Below, piece by piece: positions 56,009-64,000 of a stretch of DNA of 64,000 nucleotides (positions within the stretch are counted from its first letter, which is position 1; each line of letters starts with the position of its first letter). A program made the position numbers and the translations under genes. The stretch lies in NCBI GenBank assembly GCA_965217205.1, contig OZ244254.1, positions 2,046,001 to 2,110,000 of the forward strand. The letters are read 5' to 3'. The notes under the pieces were generated by a model. It was not told the DNA's origin. It saw nothing but the letters and a program-made list of their open reading frames with translations, and did no database searches. This stretch comes from Maricaulis sp947259345. Lineage in GTDB: Bacteria; Pseudomonadota; Alphaproteobacteria; Caulobacterales; Maricaulaceae.

Positions 56009-56782
56009 ATGAGCCTGACCCGACGACTTTTTTCCGCTGCGGCCATGACAGCCGCGCTCGCCGTGTCCGCCTGTGGCAGCAGCGACGCGCCCGCCGGAGG
56101 CCAGACCAGTTTCGAGCGCGAGGGTGATCGTGGTCTCGGCAGCCCGACGGCGCCGGTCACCATGATCGAATACGCGTCCGTGGCCTGCGGCGCTTGTGCC
56201 GCCTTCCACAATGAAATCTACCCGGTCATCAAGAGCGAGTTCATCGAGACCGGACAGGTCCGCTTCGTCCTGCGCGAAATGATCACCGGCTCGCCGCAAT
56301 TCGCCATTGCCGGCTTCTCGCTGGCCCATTGTGTGCCGGAAGACCGGTATTACGACATGGTCGAACTCCTCTTCCATCAGCAGAACGCCATCTTCCAGGC
56401 AGCACAGACCCAGGGCAGCGCCCGCAACCAGTATCTCGCGATTGCCCGGTCGATGGGCATGAGCGAAGCCGATTTCACCCAATGCCTGTCCGATGAAAGC
56501 ATCACCCAGGACATTCTGGATGCGAATGACCGGGCCGGCGATGAAGGCATTACCGGGACGCCGCGCTTTGTCCTCAACGGCGAATTGCTCGACTCGCGCC
56601 GCGCGCCGGGCGAGTCCGCATACACCTATTTCCTCGGCAATGAGCAGCTGATCATCGACGGCGAGCCGGTGCCGAATTATTCGGACGCCGACACCTTCCG
56701 CCGCATCCTCAACCATCTCATCGCCGAAAGTTCCGGCGAAACCGCCAGCGAGGGCGGCACCACTGAAGCTACGGAAGAATAG
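56009..56782 (+). CDS. DsbA-like thioredoxin-fold lipoprotein (CGAC)
   Basis: The protein has 257 residues from the ATG at 56009. A lipoprotein signal (AVSAC, Cys22) is followed by a DsbA fold whose active site is C60-G-A-C63 in MIEYASVACGACAAF, a rarer dipeptide than CPHC. The cis-Pro segment is ITGTPRFVLNG and a long helical insertion lies between. It is probably a periplasmic, membrane-tethered thiol oxidoreductase or isomerase. The C-terminal tail is acidic. It is followed by a paralogue 8 bases on. Confidence 0.85.
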   Translation: MSLTRRLFSAAAMTAALAVSACGSSDAPAGGQTSFEREGDRGLGSPTAPVTMIEYASVACGACAAFHNEIYPVIKSEFIETGQVRFVLREMITGSPQFAIAGFSLAHCVPEDRYYDMVELLFHQQNAIFQAAQTQGSARNQYLAIARSMGMSEADFTQCLSDESITQDILDANDRAGDEGITGTPRFVLNGELLDSRRAPGESAYTYFLGNEQLIIDGEPVPNYSDADTFRRILNHLIAESSGETASEGGTTEATEE

Positions 56783-56790
56783 AGTCCAAA

Positions 56791-57549
56791 ATGAGTGTTC
56801 TGCGTAATCTCGTCACCTCACTCGCTCTTGCTGCTGCCCTCGCCCTGCCAGGCGCGGCGGAGGCCCAGCTTGCCGACGGTGCCGGCGCGCTGCGGCCGAC
56901 GGATCGGGTGACGGGGTCGCCGGACGCGGATCTGCTGATCATCGAATACGCCTCCTTTGCCTGTCCGCATTGCGCGTCCTTCCAGACGGAAATCTGGCCG
57001 ATGATCGAGAGCGAGTTCGTCGAGACCGGTCTCGTCCGCTATTCGATCCGGCCGATGGTGACCTCACCCCCCCAGATCGCCGGCGCCGGCATCATTCTCA
57101 GCGAATGCATCCCGGACGACCGCTATTTCGACGCCGTCGACCTGCTCTTTGCCGAGCAGGGCACGATTTTCCAGACGGCGCGCGATGGCGGGGATGTCCT
57201 GGGGGTCTACAACCGCATCGCGGCCGCGACCGGCGGATCCGCAGAAGGCCTGCTGGCCTGCCTCCAGGACCCTGCCGCCAATGAGCGCGTCAACGCACTC
57301 GCCATCGCGGCCTCGGAAGACGGCATCCGCTCCACCCCCAGCTTCATCATCGACGGTGCCTTGCTCGCCATCGGCCATGAAGGCGAGGAAAGCGGGACCC
57401 ACAATCACGCCACGGCCGGCCCGACCATCTTCCTGCATGGCGGCGAACCGCTTCTGATCAATGGGGAAACCGTCCCCGGTCGTTTGGACGAAGACTCCTT
57501 CCGCCGAATCATCCTTCACTTCCTCGATGAGTCCGATTCGGCTGACTAG
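56791..57549 (+). CDS. DsbA-like periplasmic thioredoxin-fold protein (CPHC)
   Basis: The 252-residue paralogue of the preceding gene has a cleavable signal peptide (GAAEAQ) instead of a lipobox. The active site C58-P-H-C61 lies in IIEYASFACPHCASF, with cis-Pro in IRSTPSFIIDG. CPHC is the classical, strongly oxidising DsbA motif, so this may be the disulphide-forming member of the pair. It starts 8 bases after the first gene; smc follows after 82 bases. Confidence 0.87.
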   Translation: MSVLRNLVTSLALAAALALPGAAEAQLADGAGALRPTDRVTGSPDADLLIIEYASFACPHCASFQTEIWPMIESEFVETGLVRYSIRPMVTSPPQIAGAGIILSECIPDDRYFDAVDLLFAEQGTIFQTARDGGDVLGVYNRIAAATGGSAEGLLACLQDPAANERVNALAIAASEDGIRSTPSFIIDGALLAIGHEGEESGTHNHATAGPTIFLHGGEPLLINGETVPGRLDEDSFRRIILHFLDESDSAD

Positions 57550-57631
57550 GCGGGCAATCTGAACAGTCAGGCTTCACGCCGGCGCCGCAATTGGATGTCA
57601 GAGTGGGTATTCGCGGCGCAAGGGAGACCGG

Positions 57632-60600
57632 GTGAAGTTCACACAGCTCAGGCTGGCCGGATTCAAGTCATTCGTCGATCCGACGGAATTACGGATTGAT
57701 CCGGGCCTAACAGGCGTGATCGGACCCAACGGTTGCGGCAAGTCGAATCTGCTTGAAGCCCTGCGCTGGGTTATGGGCGCGACCTCTGCCAAATCGCTGC
57801 GCGGTGACGGCATGGAAGACGTGATCTTCTCCGGCACGGATGCCCGCCCCTCCCGCAATTACGCCGAAGTCGTCCTCACGGTCGACAATGCCGAAAAGCT
57901 CGCCCCGGCCCGTTTCAACGATGCGGACGTACTCGACGTCACGCGTCGCATCACCCGCGGCGCCGGCTCGGCCTACAAGATCAATGGCGAGGAAGTGCGG
58001 GCCAAGGACGTCCAGCTCCTTTTCATGGATGCCGGTACCGGGGCCAACTCACCCGCCCTTGTCCGCCAGGGCCAGATTTCCGAACTGATCGCCTCAAAAC
58101 CACAGAACCGGCGCCGGGTGCTGGAAGAGGCCGCCGGCGTGTCCGGCTTGCGCGCCCGTCGCCACGAGGCCGAGCTTCGCCTGAAGGGCGCCGAGACCAA
58201 TCTCGACCGGCTGCAGGAAGTGATCGACGAGATCACCACCCGCCACGGCTCGCTGCAGCGCCAGGCCCGCCAGGCCTCGCGCTATCGCAAACTGTCCGCC
58301 TCGATCCGCGCCCTGGAAGCCGCGGTCTGGCTCAATCGCTGGCGCGAAGCCGCCAGCGCCGTGGAGACCGCCGAGGCCAGTCTCGCCGACAAGCAGACCG
58401 CCACCGAGGATGCCTCCCTCGCTGCCGCCGAAGCGCGCACACGGGCCGAAGTCCTCGCCGCCTCCCGCGAGCCGGCCCGTCAGGCCGAAGCCGAAGCCGC
58501 GGCCGCCCTGCGCCTGCTGGAGCGTGAACGTGATCGCCTGCAACGCGATGCCGAAGAGGTCCAGCGCTCCATTCACGGCCTCGAGCGTCGGCTCGATGAC
58601 CTGGCCAATGCCACGCGCCGCGAAACCGATATCGCCGAGGACGCGCGCACCAGCCGCGCCGAAGCGGAGGCCCAGATCGCCCGCCTCGACGAAGAAACCA
58701 GCCGCGAACAAGCCTCGCTCGACAGCGCCGAGGCCGCGTCCCTCGAGGCCGAGACGGCCCGTCAGGCCGCCGAGGAAGAGCTTGACCGGCGCGCCGCCGA
58801 AGCCGCTGACAAACGCGCTTCAATCGAAACCGCCCGGCGCGATCTGGGTCGTCATGAATCCCGCCTCGCCCAGATTGATCGCGAAATCGACTCGGCCCGG
58901 GCCGAGCTTGACCGGGTCCGCCAATCCACTGCCCTCGCCGATCTGGAGCGGGCCGAAACCGACGCCAGTACGGCAGAAACCGCCCTCGTCGAGGCCCGGA
59001 CAGCGCTCGAGGCCGCCGAAACGGCTCGCCAGACCGCCGCCCAGGCGCTGGAGACTGCTGCTGATGCCTGGCGCGAAGCCTCCGGCCAGCGCGAAACGCT
59101 GGAACGCGAAGCGCGGGCACTCGAACGTCTACTCGCCGGATCCCAGGCGGAAACCCTCTCTCCGGCCATCGAGGCCGTGCGCGCTCGGCCCGGCTATGAA
59201 CATGCGCTCGCCGCTGCGCTGGGTGATGATCTGGAAGCCTCGCTTGACGCCAGTGCAGCGCGGCACTGGGCCGAGACGAACTGCCATGCCGACAGCCTGC
59301 CCGGCGGTTGTGTGCCCCTGTCCGACCATGTCCAGGCGCCGCCGGCCCTGAAAGCCCGCCTCGATGCCGTGGGCGTGATCAAGTCCGAGAAAGCCGCCGA
59401 TGCGGCTGCCAAATTGAAACCCGGTCAGCGCCTGGTCACCCGAGAAGGCGATCTGTGGCGTTGGGATGGTCTGGTCGCCCGCGCCGATGCGCCCTCAGCC
59501 GCAGTGGCCCGGCTGGAACAGAAAAACCGCCTCGATGCCATCCGCGCCGAGCTGGACGAGAGTGAAGCCGCTCATGATCAGGCGCGCGAGGCCGAGGCTG
59601 CCGCGCGCGACACCGCCCGCAGGACCCGCGAAGCAGAAACCGACGCCCGCGCCAAAGTCGGCCCGGCGGAACGCCAGTCCCGCGACACCCTGGCGCGGAT
59701 TTCCGATCTGCGCGAACATGCCGCCAAGGATGCGGCCCGCGCGACAGCCCTGGAAGAACGTCTCGATCGCCTGACTGCCGAACAAGCCGAGAATCGCGCC
59801 GCGATCGACCAGGCCCGCGCCCTTCTCGTTGAAGCCGAGACGGCCGAAGGCGATACCGATGCCCTCGATGCGGCGCGCGAAACCGCCGACGCAGCACGCC
59901 GCGCCGCTGCCGATGCCCGAGCTGCCCTGGAAAGCGTCAAGCGCGAGCGCGAACAGCGGCGCCAACGCCGCATGGGTTTCAAGCGCGACCATGATGCCTG
60001 GGCGGAGCGCTGCAAATCCGCCGAGGCCCGACTGGAAGATATTGCCCGCGAGCGCGCCGGCGCGGAGGAACGCCTCGAAGCTGCGCGCGCGCGCCCGGAG
60101 GTGATCGAGGATCAGCTCTTCGAACTGGCCGGCAAGCTGCGCGCCGCCGAGGCGACTGCTGAGGAGGCGCGCCAGGCGGCCTCTGCGAATGAGGGCGAGG
60201 TCAAGCAGGCCGACAGTGCGGCCCGTCAGGCTGAAGCCGCCGCCTCTGCCGCCCGCGAGGGCCGCGCCGCCGCCGAAGCCATCCTCAATGCGGCGCGCGA
60301 GCGTCTGGCCGAAACCACCGACCGGCTGCAGGACGCCACCGGCGAAGCCCCCGGAACGCTGAGCACGCGGTTCGACGAGGACGAAATGTCCGAACTCAGC
60401 CCGTCCGAGCTGGAGCGGCGCCTCGACGAGGCGCGTCAATCCCGCGAGCGCCTGGGCGCGGTCAATCTGCGTGCCGATGACGAAGCCGAGGAATTATCGA
60501 CCAAGATGGAAGAGATGAGGCGCGAGCGCGATGATCTCGTCGAGGCCATTGCCCGCCTGCGCAAGGCTGTCGACGAATTGTCCCGCGAGGGTCGCGCCCG

Positions 60601-61078
60601 GCTCCTGGAAGCCTTCGACATCGTCAATAATCACTTCCAGACCCTGTTCGAGACCCTGTTCGAGGGCGGCCATGCCGAGCTGCGCCTGACCGAGCATGAT
60701 GATCCGCTGGAAGCCGGTCTGGAAATCTTCGCCTGCCCGCCGGGCAAGCGGCTCGACAATATGGCGCTGATGTCGGGCGGCGAGCAGGCCCTGACCGCCT
60801 CGGCCCTGATCTTCGCGGTCTTCCTGTCCAATCCGGCACCGGTCTGTGTCCTCGACGAGGTTGATGCGCCGCTGGATGATGCCAATGTCGACCGGTACTG
60901 CCGAATGCTGACGGAGATGCGCAGGCTGACGGAGACGCGCTTCCTGGTTATCACCCACAACGCTTTGACGATGTCCCGGATGGACCGGCTCTACGGGGTC
61001 ACCATGGCCGAACGCGGCGTTTCCCAGCTCGTCTCGGTCGACCTGGTGAGCGCGGAACAGCTTGTCGCCGCCGAGTAG
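57632..61078 (+). CDS. smc: Chromosome segregation protein SMC
   Basis: The 1148-residue SMC ATPase has an N-terminal Walker A at residues 31-38 (GPNGCGKSN), two long coiled coils (about 165-500 and 660-1000) rich in Ala/Glu/Arg, and a hinge domain near 505-630 (ARPGYEHALAAALGDDLEASLD). The C-terminal signature and Walker B are LMSGGEQALTASALIFAVF and VCVLDEVDAPLDDANVDRY. The start is the GTG at 57632 with GGGAGA upstream. It drives chromosome organisation with ScpA/ScpB, which are not in the window. Confidence 0.96.
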   Translation: MKFTQLRLAGFKSFVDPTELRIDPGLTGVIGPNGCGKSNLLEALRWVMGATSAKSLRGDGMEDVIFSGTDARPSRNYAEVVLTVDNAEKLAPARFNDADVLDVTRRITRGAGSAYKINGEEVRAKDVQLLFMDAGTGANSPALVRQGQISELIASKPQNRRRVLEEAAGVSGLRARRHEAELRLKGAETNLDRLQEVIDEITTRHGSLQRQARQASRYRKLSASIRALEAAVWLNRWREAASAVETAEASLADKQTATEDASLAAAEARTRAEVLAASREPARQAEAEAAAALRLLERERDRLQRDAEEVQRSIHGLERRLDDLANATRRETDIAEDARTSRAEAEAQIARLDEETSREQASLDSAEAASLEAETARQAAEEELDRRAAEAADKRASIETARRDLGRHESRLAQIDREIDSARAELDRVRQSTALADLERAETDASTAETALVEARTALEAAETARQTAAQALETAADAWREASGQRETLEREARALERLLAGSQAETLSPAIEAVRARPGYEHALAAALGDDLEASLDASAARHWAETNCHADSLPGGCVPLSDHVQAPPALKARLDAVGVIKSEKAADAAAKLKPGQRLVTREGDLWRWDGLVARADAPSAAVARLEQKNRLDAIRAELDESEAAHDQAREAEAAARDTARRTREAETDARAKVGPAERQSRDTLARISDLREHAAKDAARATALEERLDRLTAEQAENRAAIDQARALLVEAETAEGDTDALDAARETADAARRAAADARAALESVKREREQRRQRRMGFKRDHDAWAERCKSAEARLEDIARERAGAEERLEAARARPEVIEDQLFELAGKLRAAEATAEEARQAASANEGEVKQADSAARQAEAAASAAREGRAAAEAILNAARERLAETTDRLQDATGEAPGTLSTRFDEDEMSELSPSELERRLDEARQSRERLGAVNLRADDEAEELSTKMEEMRRERDDLVEAIARLRKAVDELSREGRARLLEAFDIVNNHFQTLFETLFEGGHAELRLTEHDDPLEAGLEIFACPPGKRLDNMALMSGGEQALTASALIFAVFLSNPAPVCVLDEVDAPLDDANVDRYCRMLTEMRRLTETRFLVITHNALTMSRMDRLYGVTMAERGVSQLVSVDLVSAEQLVAAE

Positions 61079-61107
61079 CTTAAACACCTATTTATTTCAA
61101 GTGCTTA

Positions 61108-61129
61108 TCAAGCAAGCAGCCTTGCTTGA
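61108..61129. repeat. Perfect inverted repeat upstream of atpI
   Basis: TCAAGCAAG, a 4-base spacer CAGC, then CTTGCTTGA, is a perfect 9-bp dyad. Its right arm overlaps the -35 hexamer of the atp promoter. It could be a regulator binding site or part of an smc terminator lacking a T run. Confidence 0.55.
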
Positions 61130-61154
61130 CTTGCCGGAGGGCCGTGGATAGTGT
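61126..61154 (+). promoter_or_regulatory. Probable sigma-70-type promoter of the F0 operon
   Basis: TTGACT at 61126-61131 and TAGTGT at 61149-61154 have an optimal 17-bp spacer. It is the only clear promoter-like pair in the 123-base gap between smc and atpI. Confidence 0.6.
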
Positions 61155-61201
61155 GCGCGCGCCTGTGGGGGGCTCTTCTTCCGTAGGCAGACCGGTCCAA
61201 C

Positions 61202-61528
61202 ATGTCAGGCGAAGACGACAACCCGCGCACCCATTCACGAGCCGACCTGGACGAGCTGCAGCAGCGCATTGATGCGACGCGCGGCAAGCACCAGGAACCG
61301 GCTGGAAAACAGCCCAGCTCCGCTTGGTCGCTGGGCATGCGTTACGGGTCGGAATTCTTCGGCGGCGTGCTGGTTGGCGGCGTACTGGGCTATGTGCTCG
61401 ACGTGTTCGCCGGAATCAGTCCTTTCGGACTGATCATCGGTACGATGCTGGGTTTCGCGGCAGGCACTCTCAATGTGGTGCGCGCCGCTAGCGAGATAAG
61501 TTCGGAATCGAACGGCGATGACGCCTGA
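61202..61528 (+). CDS. atpI: ATP synthase protein I
   Basis: The 108-residue membrane protein has two hydrophobic segments in the second half (FFGGVLVGGVLGYVLDVF and GLIIGTMLGFAAGTLNVV), the AtpI layout, with a charged soluble N-terminus of about 45 residues. AtpI helps assemble the c-ring. It is first in the operon atpI-B-E-F'-F. Confidence 0.87.
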   Translation: MSGEDDNPRTHSRADLDELQQRIDATRGKHQEPAGKQPSSAWSLGMRYGSEFFGGVLVGGVLGYVLDVFAGISPFGLIIGTMLGFAAGTLNVVRAASEISSESNGDDA

Positions 61529-61581
61529 CGGTTTCGCGGGTTCAAGACGGCTCTAGCCGCAAGACATGAAAGAGGCCGGGC

Positions 61582-62376
61582 GTGGCAGACACCAACCCGA
61601 TCAAGCAGTTCGAAGTCCACGAAGTTTTCCCCTTCGAGGCCTTCGGTCTGAATCTGGCTTTCACCAATTCCAGCTTCTTCATGATGCTGACGGCGGTCCT
61701 GACCATTGTGCTCTTCGCCGTCGCCATGTCGAGCCGGGCGCTGGTGCCGAACAGGGCCCAGTCCGTAGCGGAGATCATTTATGGTTTCGTCGCCGACATG
61801 GTCCGATCGACCGCCGGACAGGAAGGCCTGCGCTTCTTCCCCTTCGTCTTCACGCTCTTTATCTTTATCCTGGTCGCCAACATGCTCGGCATGTTCCCCT
61901 ATTTCCCGGCGCCGGGTGCCCACTCCTTCACCATTACCAGCCATCTGATCGTGACCGTCGCCCTGGCGATGCTGGTCTGGCTGACCGTCATTGTTTATGG
62001 CGTCTTCAAGAATGGTGCGAAATTCCTGCGGATTTTCGTGCCGTCCGGTGTGCCGATCTTCATCCTGCCTTTCGTGACCCTGATCGAGATCATCTCCTTC
62101 GTGTCCCGTCCGATCAGCCACTCGGTCCGTCTTTTCGCGAACATGCTGGCCGGGCACATCCTGCTAAAGGTGTTCGCCGGCTTCATCGTCATGATGGCGG
62201 CCGGTTCGGCCTCGATGGGCTGGGGCGAGCTGCCGGGCTATCTGGCCGGTATTTTCCCCTTCGCAATGACGCTGGGCCTGACGGCGCTGGAATTCCTGGT
62301 CGCCTTCCTGCAGGCCTATGTCTTCGCGATCCTGACCTGCATCTATCTCAACGACGCCCTGCATCCGGGTCACTGA
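61582..62376 (+). CDS. atpB: F0F1 ATP synthase subunit a
   Basis: The 264-residue protein starts from the GTG at 61582, preceded by AGAGG. It has five to six transmembrane helices and the essential arginine in SHSVRLFANMLAGHILLKV, plus FLVAFLQAYVFAILTCIYLNDALHPGH at the end. It forms the proton half-channels against the c-ring. Downstream are atpE, atpF' and atpF. Confidence 0.96.
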   Translation: MADTNPIKQFEVHEVFPFEAFGLNLAFTNSSFFMMLTAVLTIVLFAVAMSSRALVPNRAQSVAEIIYGFVADMVRSTAGQEGLRFFPFVFTLFIFILVANMLGMFPYFPAPGAHSFTITSHLIVTVALAMLVWLTVIVYGVFKNGAKFLRIFVPSGVPIFILPFVTLIEIISFVSRPISHSVRLFANMLAGHILLKVFAGFIVMMAAGSASMGWGELPGYLAGIFPFAMTLGLTALEFLVAFLQAYVFAILTCIYLNDALHPGH

Positions 62377-62433
62377 TCCGCAGGCGTCACAACCGCAACA
62401 ACCTGATACAGCCCCCTCAAAGGAGTTTTTGAT

Positions 62434-62658
62434 ATGGAAGAAATGGGCAAATACATCGGTGCTGGCCTCGCTTGCCTCGGCATGCTCGGCGCTGCAATCG
62501 GCGTGGGTAACATCTTCGGTTCCTTCCTGCAGGGCGCCATGCGCAACCCGTCGGCTGCCCAGTCGCAGTTCGGCAACCTGATCTTCGGCTTCGCCGTGAC
62601 GGAAGCCCTGGGCATCTTCTCGCTGCTCATCGCTCTGATCCTGCTCTTCGTGGCCTGA
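62434..62658 (+). CDS. atpE: F0F1 ATP synthase subunit c
   Basis: The 74-residue protein has two transmembrane helices joined by the polar loop MRNPSA. The first helix has the GXGXG-like packing (IGAGLACLGMLGAAIGVGNIFGS) and the second the proton-binding carboxylate E57 (VTEALGIFSLLIALILLF). No Na+-type Gln/Ser ligand set is evident, so H+ coupling is expected. AAAGGAG precedes the start. Confidence 0.96.
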   Translation: MEEMGKYIGAGLACLGMLGAAIGVGNIFGSFLQGAMRNPSAAQSQFGNLIFGFAVTEALGIFSLLIALILLFVA

Positions 62659-62735
62659 TCAATGAGTTGTGGCCGCGTCACCCGGCGCGGCCTCACTCCT
62701 TCTTCGCTCCACCTGATTAGAGGAGCTGGCGTCCC

Positions 62736-63305
62736 ATGACGCACGCACCGCATTCAGAAGTGGCCCAACACGTCGCCGACTCTGCTACCGATCATGCAGA
62801 CTCGGGCGTGTTTCCGCCCTTCGACCCGACCTATTTCGCGTCGCAGCTCTTCTGGCTGGCGATCTTCTTCGTGATTTTGTACGTCGCGCTGGATCGTTTC
62901 ATTCTGCCGAAGATCAAGACGACGATTGAAGACCGCCGCGACCGCATCGCGGACGATCTTGACGCTGCTGCCCAGGCCAAGGCTGATGCCGAGGCGGCCG
63001 GCGAAGCGTATGAGAAGTCGCTCGCTGAAGCCCGCGCCAAGGCGCACGGCATCGCGGCCGATACGCGCAAGGCGCTGGACGCCGAGATCGCCAAGGAAAC
63101 CGCTGGCGTGGAAGCCGAACTGGCGACCAAGCAGGAGCATGCCGAAGCGGCCATACGCAAGGCCAAGGACAAGGCCTTCGCCGAGGTCCGCGGCATTGCC
63201 ACCACCGCGACCTCCGCGGCTGTCGCAGCCCTGGCCGGCGTCGAAATCTCCGAGGCTGATGCCGGCAAGACCGTCGACGGCCTGCTCAAGGCGAAGGAGG
63301 CCTAG
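62736..63305 (+). CDS. F0F1 ATP synthase subunit b'
   Basis: The 189-residue b-type stator subunit has a soluble N-terminus (about residues 1-34) with histidines, one TM helix (YFASQLFWLAIFFVILYVAL) and then a long Ala/Lys/Glu heptad coiled coil. The longer N-terminus and position before atpF mark it as b' as in photosynthetic and other alphaproteobacteria (two different b subunits). Confidence 0.92.
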   Translation: MTHAPHSEVAQHVADSATDHADSGVFPPFDPTYFASQLFWLAIFFVILYVALDRFILPKIKTTIEDRRDRIADDLDAAAQAKADAEAAGEAYEKSLAEARAKAHGIAADTRKALDAEIAKETAGVEAELATKQEHAEAAIRKAKDKAFAEVRGIATTATSAAVAALAGVEISEADAGKTVDGLLKAKEA

Positions 63306-63308
63306 TCC

Positions 63309-63857
63309 ATGATGATCCGTGCAGAAGAAACCGGACACGGCGAAGGTGGTGTGATGGAGTGGCTGGCCGCCCAACCGGGTGACCCGTCCTTCTACGCTTT
63401 CCTGGCGCTGCTCGTCTTTTTCGCCCTGCTCCTGCGCATGGGTGTTCACAGGACGATCGCCAAGACCCTGGATGACCGGGCTGATGCCATCTCCTCGGAG
63501 CTGGAAGATGCCAAGCGCCTGCGCGAGGAAGCCGCGGAAATGCTGGCCTCCTATCAGCGCAAGCAGCGCGAGGCGGAAGCCGAAGCCGAAGCCATCATCA
63601 CCCAGGCCAAGTCCGAGGCGAAATCGCTGAAGGCCGAAGCCCGCAAGGAAATGACGGAGCGTCTGGAACGCCGCACCGCCATGGCCGAGCAGCGCATCGC
63701 CCAGGCTGAGGCCCAGGCTGCTGCGGAGGTCAAAGCGGCCGCTGCCGAACTCGCAGCCCAGGCGGCCGAGGAAATCCTCAAGACCCAGCTGAAGAAAACC
63801 GACCTCAACAAGATCGTCGATGCTGACATCAAGAGTGTTGGCAGCCAGCTGAACTAG
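63309..63857 (+). CDS. atpF: F0F1 ATP synthase subunit b
   Basis: The 182-residue b subunit begins 3 bases after the b' stop. One TM helix (DPSFYAFLALLVFFALLLRM) is followed by a coiled coil (LEDAKRLREEAAEMLASYQRKQREAEAEAEAII) and an Ala-rich C-terminal AAEILKTQLKKTDLNKIVD segment. It dimerises with b' as the peripheral stalk. The first two codons are both ATG. Confidence 0.93.
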   Translation: MMIRAEETGHGEGGVMEWLAAQPGDPSFYAFLALLVFFALLLRMGVHRTIAKTLDDRADAISSELEDAKRLREEAAEMLASYQRKQREAEAEAEAIITQAKSEAKSLKAEARKEMTERLERRTAMAEQRIAQAEAQAAAEVKAAAAELAAQAAEEILKTQLKKTDLNKIVDADIKSVGSQLN

Positions 63858-63884
63858 GCCTTTCGGTCGAAGCAAATGCGAAAA

Positions 63885-63913
63885 GGCCCGCGGTATGCGC
63901 CGCGGGCCTTTTT
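63885..63913. terminator. Bidirectional terminator after the F0 operon
   Basis: GGCCCGCGG, a 6-base loop and CCGCGGGCC form a 9-bp stem followed by T5 on the plus strand and by AAAA-complement (TTTT) on the minus strand. It ends the atp operon and the convergent Dps-like gene. Confidence 0.8.
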
Positions 63914-63947
63914 ATTGCCGGTGACTTGAGCCGCGTAACGTCCCGGA

Positions 63948-64000
63948 TCAACCATCAACGGCGATCGCGTTGAGCATCCAGGCCGCTTCTTCGTGAACGC
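63948..64000 (-). CDS. C-terminal tail of a second Dps-like protein
   Basis: Read on the minus strand, the last 16 codons before a TGA (63948-63950) are VHEEAAWMLNAIAVDG. They match the closing Dps motif, which reads EHEKSAWMLRSTIG in the first Dps gene of this window. The rest of the gene lies beyond the window. Confidence 0.55.
   Translation of the reverse strand, partial: VHEEAAWMLNAIAVDG

Overview
This window is a stretch of a GC-rich (about 60-65%) alphaproteobacterial chromosome. The markers point to the Caulobacterales/Maricaulales, and a Maricaulis-like organism is my inference. The markers are a GANTC methyltransferase (CcrM) directly after rnhB, the block mutY - DUF721 - two DsbA-like genes - smc, an F0 ATP synthase operon atpI-B-E-F'-F separated from the F1 genes, glyQ/glyS next to ppdK, and a marine-type sortase with its VIT/VWA target. 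No rRNA, tRNA, CRISPR array, prophage or IS transposase was recognised.

Layout. 1-11.7 kb: a LysR fragment, a dense multi-hairpin locus that looks like a small RNA, Dps, an aspartate aminotransferase, the sortase operon, threonine aldolase, small secreted proteins and three stand-alone receiver proteins. 11.8-14 kb: uvrB. 14-17.1 kb: an AT-rich foreign-looking island with a superfamily I helicase and a partner protein split by a frameshift. 17.3-19.2 kb: a nest of at least six different short palindrome-ended repeats. 19.2-24.9 kb: small proteins, an orphan ParA with a partner, two tandem paralogues, a Lon-N-like protein, and SRPBCC and DUF1993 proteins. 25-27 kb: a curlin-repeat protein flanked by two CsgH-like proteins. 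27-36.9 kb: an RsbW-like ATPase, SleB-type hydrolase, PpdK, GlyS, a GFA protein, GlyQ, a methyltransferase and DUF2007. 37-41.7 kb: isoprenoid and cell-envelope genes (polyprenyl synthase, WecA/MraY-like, IspE, TPR lipoprotein). 41.8-50 kb: ETF-QO, a family-4-like uracil-DNA glycosylase, an aerotaxis PAS protein plus soluble chemoreceptor, a radical SAM protein and an MHYT-GGDEF-EAL protein. 50-57.5 kb: rnhB, ccrM, hybrid histidine kinase, mutY, DciA-like and two DsbA-like proteins. 57.6-63.9 kb: smc and the F0 operon. The window ends in the tail of a second Dps-like gene.

Most genes are ordinary housekeeping or alphaproteobacterial accessory genes. Four places stand out. (1) GlyS is about 110 residues longer than usual and carries an in-frame, low-GC insert of roughly 425 bp; its translation shows a D-x12-E-x-K-x10-Q pattern like PD-(D/E)XK nucleases. 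(2) The AT-rich helicase cassette downstream of uvrB has the look of a defence module; its first gene is broken at an A6 run. (3) An RNA locus at about 920-1110 has six hairpins, several exposing CUCC/CUCCUCCCC loops like anti-Shine-Dalgarno sRNAs. (4) The ccrM upstream region packs a CtrA-type site, two GANTC sites and two DnaA-box-like sequences into 57 bp.
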